Source: an uncultured Cyclobacteriaceae bacterium (GTDB taxonomy: Bacteria; Bacteroidota; Bacteroidia; Cytophagales; Cyclobacteriaceae). Taken from it: 52,530 nucleotides of DNA. Location: NCBI GenBank assembly GCA_947492745.1, contig CANLOE010000043.1, positions 1 through 52,530 on the forward strand, given 5' to 3'. Below, piece after piece: positions 1 to 7,858 of this stretch; positions within the stretch are counted from its first letter, which is position 1, and each line of letters starts with the position of its first letter. The notes under the pieces are model-generated. The model ran no database searches. It worked only from the letters and a program-made list of their open reading frames with translations, and was not told where the DNA came from. A program made the translations under genes and the position numbers.

Positions 1-595
1 TCTCCCCTGACTTCGTCCTGCTTAATTTTATCGATAGGACCGAGCGTAAGGAAAGGGTTCGGGGAACCCTTTCAGCGAAGGGGCCGGTCTGACGCGCAGA
101 AGTAAGCGCCCAGTCGGCTTTAGGCGAAACGGACCAAAAGGTAGGTACAAAGATGTCCTCTACCATTTTGGCAATGAAAAGGTGTTTTTCGGCAGGAGAT
201 ATATCGACAAATTGTTAAAATAGTTTGGTATATCTATGCATATAAGTCTGTCCATCGAAAGCATGAAAAATATCAGGTAATATCATAAACGTTGAATACA
301 AACCTACACAATTTTGCACAGCACGTAAAACCTAAGTTCATATGAAAACTTAAGTCCAGGTCAGTAATGAGCTGATGTATCTTATGGGCATAAAGGTCCC
401 TTCCGACTACAAAGAGACAAACACTCTATACAAAAGAAAAAAGAGATACCCTTTATGAACAGCTGTTGCACAAAGCAATCCTACCTTTGGGATTATTTCT
501 TAAGCCTGTTCCCCCAATTTATTTTTCTTTGACATAAATTAGATGATTGAACAACTATCTCACTTCTTTGTTAATGTTGTAGATTATCTAGGTTT
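1..595. other. gene-free left edge with a repeat fragment
   Basis: No supportable gene. Bases about 33-100 share blocks (aggaccgagcgt, cagcgaaggggcc) with the reverse complement of the interior of the hairpin element at 26620-26839, so a fragment of that family appears to lie at the edge. The remainder is AT-rich and precedes the MerR-type gene. I see no good TAnnTTTG promoter in front of position 596; a TTGACA at about 529-534 has no convincing partner. Confidence 0.4.
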
Positions 596-1489
596 ATGGG
601 AAGGTATAGTATTAAAGAAATAGAAAAGTTATCGGGTATCAAAGCGCATACCATTAGGATATGGGAAAAACGACATAATATCGTTAGTCCCAAAAGAACT
701 GACACTAATATACGTTATTATGACGATGATGATTTAAAAAAGGTACTCAATATATCTATTTTACAGAATAATGGATTGAAGATATCAAAGATAGCCTTGC
801 TGAACCATCAAGAGTTGACCGATATGGTCATGGAAATCAGTGAGATCAAAAGTGAAACCGATATCCATATCGATCAACTGATCATATCAATGATAGAGTT
901 GGATGAACTGATGTTCGAAAACCTACTCTCCCAATTAGCGCTAAAATATGGGTTTGAAAAAACTGCGCTAGAGATTATCTATCCTTTTTTAGAAAAAATC
1001 GGTATCTTATGGTTATCCGGAAATATTAGTCCTGCACAGGAACACTTCATCTCTAACCTGATTCGACAAAAAATCATAGTAGCGATCGATGGTATTCATA
1101 TCAACTTCCGCTCTACTACCAAAGATTTTGTGCTTTTTCTACCTGAAAACGAATTGCATGAACTCGGATTGCTTTTCTTTAATTATCTTATCAGAAAGGC
1201 TGGGTTCAGTACTGTTTATTTAGGTCAGAATGTCCCTTGGGATGACTTGGTCCAGGTGGCTGATGCACATCATCCCAAATATATCCTTGGTATCATTACT
1301 GCGAGCGTCACTAAGAAAAAACTACAAACCATGGTCAAGCTCTATTCGGAACAGTTCTCTGAGCAGAAAGTATTTTTGACAGGATTACAAATATCACAGC
1401 ATAAAATAGAGTATCCCGAAAATGTGTTCCCTTTTAAGGATACCCAAGCCTTGAAGGAGGTCCTGTCACGATTGCAAGTTGAGGAATAG
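596..1489 (+). CDS. MerR-family regulator with cobalamin-binding domain (CarH/LitR-like)
   Basis: The 297-residue protein has an N-terminal MerR winged helix-turn-helix (about residues 3-70, with the motif IKAHTIRIWEKR) followed by a helical cap and a B12-binding fold. The cap carries W139 followed nine residues later by E149-H150, the W-x9-EH signature of adenosylcobalamin photoreceptors. The B12 domain carries E186-x-H188-x-x-G191, the ExHxxG motif that supplies the lower axial histidine. Family members (CarH, LitR) repress carotenoid genes in the dark and release DNA when light breaks the Co-C bond. In related genomes the gene sits next to the crt operon; here an agarase and an IS lie between. 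Binding of B12 and light control are inferred from motifs and context. Confidence 0.88.
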   Translation: MGRYSIKEIEKLSGIKAHTIRIWEKRHNIVSPKRTDTNIRYYDDDDLKKVLNISILQNNGLKISKIALLNHQELTDMVMEISEIKSETDIHIDQLIISMIELDELMFENLLSQLALKYGFEKTALEIIYPFLEKIGILWLSGNISPAQEHFISNLIRQKIIVAIDGIHINFRSTTKDFVLFLPENELHELGLLFFNYLIRKAGFSTVYLGQNVPWDDLVQVADAHHPKYILGIITASVTKKKLQTMVKLYSEQFSEQKVFLTGLQISQHKIEYPENVFPFKDTQALKEVLSRLQVEE

Positions 1490-1536
1490 GCTTCGGCTCG
1501 GTCATGAACTTGTATTCAAACTTAAGAACACTCTAC

Positions 1537-1634
1537 TTTTTATGGGGAACCTTTCGCTCTCAATTTTTGAGATTACTCCTAGCAATTTACTCCGTTTTCA
1601 AGACAAACTAGGAGTACGGGGCACTCCATAAAAA
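1537..1634. repeat. nested inverted repeat downstream of the MerR gene
   Basis: Outer arms TTTTTATGG (1537-1545) and CCATAAAAA (1626-1634) enclose inner arms ACTCCTAG (1575-1582) and CTAGGAGT (1608-1615). Transcribed, it would fold as a long hairpin about 50 bases after the stop codon. It may terminate transcription or be a worn hairpin element. Confidence 0.5.
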
Positions 1635-1710
1635 TAAATCGGGAAACTATTTTCGATGGCTCCCTAGAAAGGCAAATAAAGCGTCGCCAAATTTGAGTTC
1701 ATTGATTCCT

Positions 1711-1885
1711 TTAAACCCAAAATGTCCATTAGAAAATCTATTCTGGACTTAACTGGCTTCAAATCAGTAAATGAATGCGTTTTTTGAATTCACCGTAGCG
1801 GTGCTACGCTGAACACAAGAAAACGCCCTGATGTATTGCCATTTAAGTCCTCATGACGAAGTTCCAACAAACATTCTGGGTTAAA
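1711..1885. repeat. family C hairpin element, copy 1
   Basis: About 175 bp with imperfect terminal inverted repeats (ttaaacccaaaatgt at the left; acattctgggttaaa at the right) and a central palindrome, gaattcaccgtagcggtgctacgctgaa-like. It resembles the copies at 1914-2089, 18900-19073, 41584-41759 and 51733-52076. No coding capacity. Confidence 0.65.
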
Positions 1886-1913
1886 AGAACGGACCAAATA
1901 TCGGTAATCTGCG

Positions 1914-2089
1914 GTTTAACCCGGATCATGCATTAGCCCTTCTATTTCGGCCTTAAATAGCTGCAAATGAGTCGTTGCACTACGTTTTTTGAATTCACCA
2001 TAGCGGTGCTATGCTAAATCCAATAAAACTCCCTGATTTATTGACATTTAAACCCTCCTTACGAAGTTCCAACGCATGACCTGGGATTA
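1914..2089. repeat. family C hairpin element, copy 2
   Basis: Begins tttaacccggatcatgcatt and ends catgacctgggatta, with the central gaattcaccatagcggtgct palindrome. It follows copy 1 after 28 bp in a tandem arrangement, and fills the rest of the gap between the MerR gene and the agarase terminator. Confidence 0.6.
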
Positions 2090-2120
2090 GCGGTGTTTTC
2101 TCATTGACATTCAGCCTAAC

Positions 2121-2165
2121 AAAAAACCCCGAAACTATAGCCAAATGGCTGTTTCGGGGTTTTTT
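2121..2165 (-). terminator. strong bidirectional rho-independent terminator
   Basis: A 15-bp perfect stem (AAAAAACCCCGAAAC at 2121-2135, GTTTCGGGGTTTTTT at 2151-2165) with an inner agcc/ggct stem in the loop and T-runs on either strand. It lies 46 bases after the agarase stop codon. Confidence 0.9.
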
Positions 2166-2211
2166 GAACACTTCTTTTACAAAGAAGTCGATGTTATTTC
2201 CACATCATGAT

Positions 2212-4659
2212 CTAGTTCTTTACCAGCTTAAGGATTGTTCTTTCCATGCGATCGTTGGTGATGGACAAGAAGTAAATCCCTTCTCTAAGACTTTCTACAT
2301 CAATAGAATGGTCTTCGCTCAACTGAGTTTCCATATACTGTAATCCTTTGATATCATAGATCCTTACCTCATGGGACATATCCTTGCTCAAGCCTTTGAC
2401 AAACACTTTCCCTGATGTAGGGTTAGGGTAGATTGCCAATGTTTCGGCCAATTTATCAGCATTGACCAACTTCGAGCTGCTTCGGCCGGAAACTGGAGTC
2501 AATTTGATATAATCCATATTCCACTGCCAAGTTGCGCTACCTGAAGCGATGATTCTGATGGTATGCTGTCCAGCTGTCAGGGCTATAGTGCCGCCGGCCA
2601 GCGCAGAAAAGTCACTCCACTGACCGTTATTGGGTACGTTAGTAGTAGCAACACCTGTACCATCAACAACTAATCGTATCTGAGCATTATCCGAAGGAGT
2701 AGAAACCATGTACTCTACTGCATATGATCCTGCAACGGGAACATCTACTTCGTATTCGACCCAGTCATTACTATTGACAAACTCTATAAAATTGGCGGCT
2801 TTACTGGCTCCGCTTCCAGGTCCTCCGGCAAAAGAATCATCAAAACTACCATAGGTATCAGTAAAGCTTTCCGCCTCTATTACGATAACATCACCCATCA
2901 CAGGAGGAACAATTGTATCTTCTACGGTTATTGTAGTACTGGATGAAATACTTCCCACCACAGTAGTTGCGGTAATCTCGGCAGTACCGACAGCTTGAGC
3001 GGTAACTACTCCACTACTACTTACTGTAGCAATAGCAACATCACTGGAACTCCATGTCACTGATTTGTTTGACGCATTGGCAGGGGCAACAGTAGCTGTC
3101 AAGGAAGAAGTCTCTCCAACCTCGATAGTCGCCGTAGCGGGGGATACACTTACCCCTGTAGGATCGACAACAACAACAGGTCCTCCGGCTTCGACAATGG
3201 TCACTTCTGCGGTAGCTGTTTTTCTCCCCACTAAAGTGGTTGCTGAAATGGTAGTGGTACCTACTCTTTGGGGAATAATGGTTCCATTATTTATGGTCGC
3301 AACTGAAGGATTACTGGATCTCCAGATAATCGACTTATTCGTAACATTCGCAGGGGTTATGGTTACATCCAAATCCTCCGTTTCTCCTAATTTAACAGTC
3401 AAGGTTTCCGGCGATAGAGCAACTCCTGTTGGGGAAATGCCCGCATCGGTAACAGTCACTGTAGCGACAGCTTTATGTCCACCGTCCAGAGTGGTCACCT
3501 CAGCAGTGACAGTACCCTGTGAAATGGCCGTTACTACACCTGCTCCGTTTATAGTAGCGATAGTTTGATTACTTGTGGCCCATGTTACGATTTCCTGCGT
3601 CGCATTGCTTGGAATCAGTTCATGATCAAAATCAAATGACTCTCCTGGATCCAAAACGATGGCTTGAGGCTCAAGAACTACATCCTGAACAGGAATAGCC
3701 CCTCCGATGGGAACAGCATTATATACCCTGATCCAATCCACCAAGTAGGTATTTTGACCATTTTCGTCTTTTAACTCATCTCTAGTGGGGAAGATACCTT
3801 GATCGCTCAACCATTCCTGTTGTTCCATATTGATAATAATGTGCTGAGGCTTGCTCAGTCCCGTACCTCCAGTATAGCCGTATTTATCCAACGCATCGAA
3901 AGTAGTAGTGTGTTCAGAGACATTCCCTAAAGAATCGAGAAACGAGTGTTCGTTCTTTTTGATGGTACGCACCCATTTTCCATTGATATAGTATTCGGCA
4001 TGATGAGGGTTCTTCCACAATACACCGATTCTGAAATAGTCATCTTGCCACGTTTCGCGACCAGCTTCATTGTACCAAGTTCCATAAACACCTTCTTCAT
4101 CCCTTGGTTGATAATCGGTAAATGGGTCTCTGATAAAGGTATGGTGACTCAAATGAATCCTAGCATCGAGCCATTCGCGGCCTGTCTGGCTGTTTGGATA
4201 AGATTCCAGCATATCAAGCTCTTCGGTCTCATCTTGGCTGATCATCCACACGTTGTTGGCCAGCATACAATTGGACTGTTTGACCTTTGCTTCCATGAAC
4301 ATGGGATATACGAATGCCTTTTTAGAAGAAATACATCCCGTATAGATTATAGGGAGTGTATTGTCATAAGCAGCATGAAGTACCAACTTACCGTCGTCAG
4401 TCCATACGTGGTCCTTGTGATAGGACGTAGCCGATGGTCCAGAGAATCCATTGATATACAATTCGTTCCATCGCTTATCAAATTCTTCTCCGCGATTGCT
4501 ACTGTTAGAAGTATAATTGAAGCTATCCGATACGGAGTCCAATTCCCAAACCCTACCTTCCGGAGGTGTCGCCGGGACAGGGATACCGTCCCAATCTTGT
4601 GCAAATGCACCTGTAGTCAATAAGCAGAAAACTGCCAATAGTAATTTTTTCGGTTTCAT
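2212..4659 (-). CDS. secreted GH16 beta-agarase with Ig-like, CBM6 and T9SS domains
   Basis: The 815-residue protein has a signal peptide (1-20, cleaved after AFA), a GH16 catalytic domain of beta-agarase type (about 21-316; conserved runs DWDGIPVP, RIHLSHHTFIRDPFTDYQP, NMEQQEW), three bacterial Ig-like (BIG2) repeats (about 325-403, 409-488, 499-580), a CBM6 module (about 592-723) and a C-terminal type A sorting domain of the type IX secretion system (about 740-815, starting IYPNPTSG). The catalytic ExDxxE motif is present as E147-L-D149-M-L-E152. By family it would hydrolyse beta-1,4 bonds of agarose outside the cell. It stands alone, with its own promoter and terminator, flanked by two family C repeats and an IS. 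A related porphyranase or carrageenase activity is less likely. Confidence 0.93.
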   Translation of the reverse strand: MKPKKLLLAVFCLLTTGAFAQDWDGIPVPATPPEGRVWELDSVSDSFNYTSNSSNRGEEFDKRWNELYINGFSGPSATSYHKDHVWTDDGKLVLHAAYDNTLPIIYTGCISSKKAFVYPMFMEAKVKQSNCMLANNVWMISQDETEELDMLESYPNSQTGREWLDARIHLSHHTFIRDPFTDYQPRDEEGVYGTWYNEAGRETWQDDYFRIGVLWKNPHHAEYYINGKWVRTIKKNEHSFLDSLGNVSEHTTTFDALDKYGYTGGTGLSKPQHIIINMEQQEWLSDQGIFPTRDELKDENGQNTYLVDWIRVYNAVPIGGAIPVQDVVLEPQAIVLDPGESFDFDHELIPSNATQEIVTWATSNQTIATINGAGVVTAISQGTVTAEVTTLDGGHKAVATVTVTDAGISPTGVALSPETLTVKLGETEDLDVTITPANVTNKSIIWRSSNPSVATINNGTIIPQRVGTTTISATTLVGRKTATAEVTIVEAGGPVVVVDPTGVSVSPATATIEVGETSSLTATVAPANASNKSVTWSSSDVAIATVSSSGVVTAQAVGTAEITATTVVGSISSSTTITVEDTIVPPVMGDVIVIEAESFTDTYGSFDDSFAGGPGSGASKAANFIEFVNSNDWVEYEVDVPVAGSYAVEYMVSTPSDNAQIRLVVDGTGVATTNVPNNGQWSDFSALAGGTIALTAGQHTIRIIASGSATWQWNMDYIKLTPVSGRSSSKLVNADKLAETLAIYPNPTSGKVFVKGLSKDMSHEVRIYDIKGLQYMETQLSEDHSIDVESLREGIYFLSITNDRMERTILKLVKN

Positions 4660-4716
4660 AATTTTAATTGTTAAGTCAAAGCTCGGTTTTAGAGCTTTAT
4701 TGCTTGGTTGTAAATA

Positions 4717-4744
4717 AGTATAGTATAATATGAGTCAGTGGCAA
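4717..4744 (-). promoter_or_regulatory. candidate promoter of the agarase gene
   Basis: On the minus strand TTGCCA (4744-4739) and TATACT (4722-4717) are separated by 16 bases, about 57 bases before the agarase start codon. It fits a sigma-70-like promoter; the typical phylum TAnnTTTG box is absent, so this call is tentative. Confidence 0.35.
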
Positions 4745-5704
4745 CCAAGTTTCGTAGAACTCGGTCTCGAATAGCTGCTCAAGGTTGTTTCTGTTATCTC
4801 AAAATAATCAAAACAATATTCATAGATTTCATACACTACTGACATACGCATAAAAAATATCTTTTTTATCCAATGACAATTCTCAACACTCCAATCCCCT
4901 ACATTCATACTACTCGACTTTATCGGATTAAGAAACAATAAAGAACCTTAATCTTCTAAAAGATGAGTATTCTACATTTCCATAAGTTGTAACAAGAAGT
5001 ACGTCATTCCACACTGCTTCAGCTCGAAAACAAGTGTCCTTTTAGCCCCTTTTTAGTATATCGTCAACACTTGAAGTTAGCAATAATGTCATTAGCAGTA
5101 AAGGGCATTCCATTAGGTTTTCGTTCAAGTAGCGGATAGCGGGGACCAATAGCACTGAGATATAAAATGGACATCGGGTTTACCGATTGCTATTGATTTT
5201 AACAAGCAATAAAGCATTCAAAACTTGAACATAGATAGGATAAGCATTGTGTTACATGCGAAATCTTACTAATCATAAGTACTGGAAACGTATATAACAT
5301 CGGTCATATCCTATTCTCATCAATACTTTACTGTAAGCAAAACCCAAGGAATAAAGTAACAGTTAGAATCAACCCAAAACAACGTCCATATAAAATTCCA
5401 ATTCTTCAATTTATTATTAATTTTTAAATTAAACAACGAATAATTGACAATATATTATTCTATTGATTAAACGTAGCACAAAATTTATAAATCCGCATTT
5501 TGGAATACTGTCCAGAAGAACGAACACAATCAAAAGCCGATTTAGGGAGATGCCCATTCGTTGAACAACAAGAATAATTCGAAGGTAATCGGAAATATTT
5601 TTTCCCCTATCAATATACCTTACTACGATCAGACAGAGAGCAATTTCGAAATCACCCGAGACAGGTCACAATCTTTTTCAGATAACTCAAATCTGTTTCT
5701 AAAC
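4745..5704. other. gene-free AT-rich gap between agarase and IS
   Basis: About 960 bases with no frame that looks coding on either strand and no match to the hairpin families seen elsewhere in the window. The stretch 5396-5470 is very AT-rich. I see nothing else in it. Confidence 0.5.
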
Positions 5705-5737
5705 GAGGCTGTTGCAGGGCCAGAAGGTCTTTGAAAG

Positions 5738-7007
5738 TTGCAATTTTGTTTAGGCCGTAAACAGTTATCCTGCCCCATGTACCCGCCGATGTACCGGATG
5801 AACTTTTATCGATCGGATATCGAGCTACGCAGCGGTCGCAACAAGTTCTATTCTCATATTGAAAGACGGATAAACTGGCCCAGTCTGGGCCTAGCGGGCT
5901 CCAGATATTACAGCAAGGGAGCAAGCGCCATGGGACACCCGACCTACCTTGGTCTCCTGCTGTTCAAGATGTTACCGGTCGGCTACCGTGCCGCTAGGGA
6001 CATGACCTATGAGAACCTGTCTGTGATGCGCTTCCTTGGCCTTGGGCTACAGGACCCCGTCCCCGACCACAGTGTGCCGGGCCGCTTCCGCAGCGGGCTT
6101 GCCGGGGCCGGGACCCTAGATACCCTTTTGGGGTCGGTCAATGAGCCGATCGAGGCCTGTGGCCTGATGCTGAACACCGGTACCAAGGTGGATGCTTCGA
6201 TCACCGATGTCCCGCGAAGGCCCAAGGGCCGTCCGACCTATCAGGTCGTCGAGGAGCGCAGGAAGGATGAGGTACCCTCATAAAATATTGACGGTCAGCA
6301 CAATGAGATAAATACAATCAGGAAGTTGAGCAAGGGCACCGACACGGAGGCACGTCGGGTCAGGAAAGACGGGCGGCTGCACTATGGCTATAATACAAAC
6401 TTAGCTTTCAAATATCGCATATCTTCCTGTTCATTTTGCTTCACTCTGCGTTGACAATCCTCGGGATAGCGCTGCTATTCCTGCGGTTCTCGCCTTGATT
6501 GAAACAAAATGACCCGCGGAATCTTATACGACATTTAAAACCTAAATTTGTATAAGAAGCACATCGCCACCGAGCATCAGGGACTGGTCCTCTCGGTGAT
6601 CATCACTCCTGCCAATGAGCACGACAGCCGCTCCCTCTGGAGAAAGCTCCCTCAGCCTTGTCTATACCGACAAGGCCTACAAGAGGCAGCGGCACGACGC
6701 GCTGCTCAGGGAGCGGGGGCTTAAGAACGGTATACAGTACAAAGCGGTCAGGAACCAGAAGCTTACCGACAGGCAGTTGGAATTCAATAGGCTCGTAAGT
6801 AGCCTCAGGTACACCATAGAGCGGACCTTTGGTGGCCAAAAGAGTTGGCTGGGGGCGGGAACGGCCAGGTATGTGGGACTGGCCAAGCCCCATGCCCGGC
6901 ATGTCATGGAGGCCATCGCCTACAACCTGAAAAGGTTGCCGAAGCTATATGTTGACAGTGAAATCGAAAAACTCAGGACATCTTTGGAGGGACAGGTATG
7001 CCCGTAA
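5738..7007 (+). pseudogene. IS5-family transposase, broken in at least three places
   Basis: The N-terminal part (5738-6283) reads as a transposase with the RFLGLGLQDPVPDHS and KVDASITD segments; the latter carries the first catalytic Asp. The frame hits a TAA at 6281-6283 but continues in register (DGRLHYGY) to 6393. There the hairpin element at 6394-6552 interrupts it. After that element the frame resumes as KKHIATEHQGLV and then shifts: PANEHDSRSLWRKLP and VYTDKAYKR (second Asp) lie in different frames with a few residues missing. The C-terminal part (to 7007) has the ERTFGGQK segment with the catalytic Glu and the usual AIAYNLKRL. Residues are probably also missing near VGYRAARDMTYEN. It is non-functional. 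Confidence 0.9.
6394..6552 (-). repeat. family A hairpin element, copy 1 (inside the transposase gene)
   Basis: A 159-bp non-coding element with imperfect inverted repeats along its whole length, ends TACAAAC and TTTGTA, in reverse orientation relative to most copies. It is flanked by TAA on both sides (6391-6393, 6553-6555). Removing it with one TAA restores GGC-TAT-AAG-AAG, the expected GYKKH of the transposase. Other copies: 15183-15342, 16340-16498, 26413-26572, 47707-47865, 51471-51629. Confidence 0.92.
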
Positions 7008-7271
7008 GATCGGATTTAAATGAGATTAAGGATAAAATATTGACTTATTTCAACACATAAGTCAGCTTGCTCACATGGGACGGCATCTAAAAAAACACAA
7101 AAACTAAATCCATCTCGGCAGATTACTTTTGCAACAGCCTCTAAACATATATTTCTCAAAAAAATCGCATCGAAATTCAATACACTCGCAGTACAGTTCA
7201 TTCAGTTGATTCGACAACTCACCCCATTTATGTTTAACTTACAATCGAAAACAATGAACAAAATACCTGAC

Positions 7272-7316
7272 ATTGTTGACAATAAAGTGATTTTGTTTTA
7301 TAATTGTTTAACAAAT
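7272..7316 (+). promoter_or_regulatory. promoter and candidate operators of the carotenoid operon
   Basis: TTGACA (7276-7281), a 17-base spacer and TATAAT (7299-7304) make an exact sigma-70 consensus, unusual in this phylum. The inverted repeat ATTGT-TG-ACAAT (7272-7283) covers the -35 box and TTGTT-T-AACAA (7304-7314) overlaps the end of the -10 box. Their centres are 31.5 bp apart, three helical turns. The similarity of the two sites (ATTGTT..ACAA) suggests paired operators for a repressor, most simply the MerR/B12 protein encoded at 596. The start codon of the sigma factor is at 7349. Confidence 0.7.
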
Positions 7317-7348
7317 AAGCTGTTTTATTAAACAAAACACTCACTGCC

Positions 7349-7858
7349 ATGACTGCTATCGAATTCAATCACAAAATCATCAATCTCCAAGGAACCTTAG
7401 AATTGTTCACTAAAAGGTTTACCAATAATCCACAAGAATCTAAAGATTTGATTCAGGATACTGTATTAAAAGCCCTGACCTATCGTGATAAGTTTGCAGA
7501 AAACACTAATTTAAAGGGTTGGTTGTATACCATCATGCGCAATACGTTTATCAATAATTACAGAAAGTCGAAGAGAGCGCGCGTTACGCATGATGATACC
7601 AAAGAATTATATTATCTAAATGTAGCTGATAATTATACTTTCAATTCTCCCGAATCCAATTTTGAGTATAATGATATTATGAAGTGTGTCAATGAGATCA
7701 GGGAAGATTTACTGGTACCTTTCAAGATGCACCAAACGGGTTATAAATATCATGAAATTGCGGATCAACTGGACATTCCGATCGGGACGGTAAAAAACAG
7801 GATTTTCCACGCACGAAAAGAGATACAGGGAAAACTAAAGAGTGGTTATTCAAAATAA
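7349..7858 (+). CDS. ECF RNA polymerase sigma factor
   Basis: The 169-residue protein is an extracytoplasmic-function sigma factor. Region 2 (about 10-75) includes DLIQDTVLKAL and LKGWLYTIMRNTFINNYRK. Region 4 (about 105-160) includes YKYHEIADQLDIPIGTVKNRIFHARKEI, the helix-turn-helix for -35 recognition. No anti-sigma gene follows. The stop codon (TAA, 7856-7858) overlaps the crtI start (ATG, 7858-7860) by one base, so the two are translationally coupled. Its place as first gene of a crt operon behind a B12-type regulator is a known arrangement in this phylum. Which promoters it serves cannot be told from sequence. Confidence 0.9.
   Translation: MTAIEFNHKIINLQGTLELFTKRFTNNPQESKDLIQDTVLKALTYRDKFAENTNLKGWLYTIMRNTFINNYRKSKRARVTHDDTKELYYLNVADNYTFNSPESNFEYNDIMKCVNEIREDLLVPFKMHQTGYKYHEIADQLDIPIGTVKNRIFHARKEIQGKLKSGYSK

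Larger units (their letters stand above)
5705..7141 (+). mobile_element. degenerate IS5-family insertion sequence
   Basis: Terminal inverted repeats GAGGCTGTTGCA (5705-5716) and its complement (7130-7141) bound the element. Both ends are flanked by the direct repeat TAAAC (5700-5704, 7142-7146), a likely target duplication. Without the inserted 159 bp hairpin element plus its 3-bp duplication it would be about 1.28 kb, normal for IS5. Its coding part is visibly richer in G+C than the surrounding host genes, which suggests recent arrival from a different genome. It no longer encodes an intact transposase. Confidence 0.88.

Noticed and set aside
51-223. Short plus-strand frame ending YHFGNEKVFFGRRYIDKLLK
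   Set aside because: It is about 57 codons, the first part is repeat-derived, and there is no start codon in a good context or recognised family. It could be a fragment of a gene cut by the repeat, but the support is too weak.
490-595. Cobalamin riboswitch or operator copy before the MerR/B12 gene
   Set aside because: No B12-box-like conserved segment or paired inverted repeat like that at 7272-7314 could be found.
3065-4623. Long open frames on the plus strand opposite the agarase gene
   Set aside because: They are antisense to a clearly conserved protein, contain no recognisable domain, and follow from codon bias and repeated BIG2 sequence.
5738-7007. Programmed frameshifting in the IS transposase
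   Set aside because: The gene has a nonsense codon, a 159-bp insertion and missing residues besides the frame change, so decay is the simpler reading.
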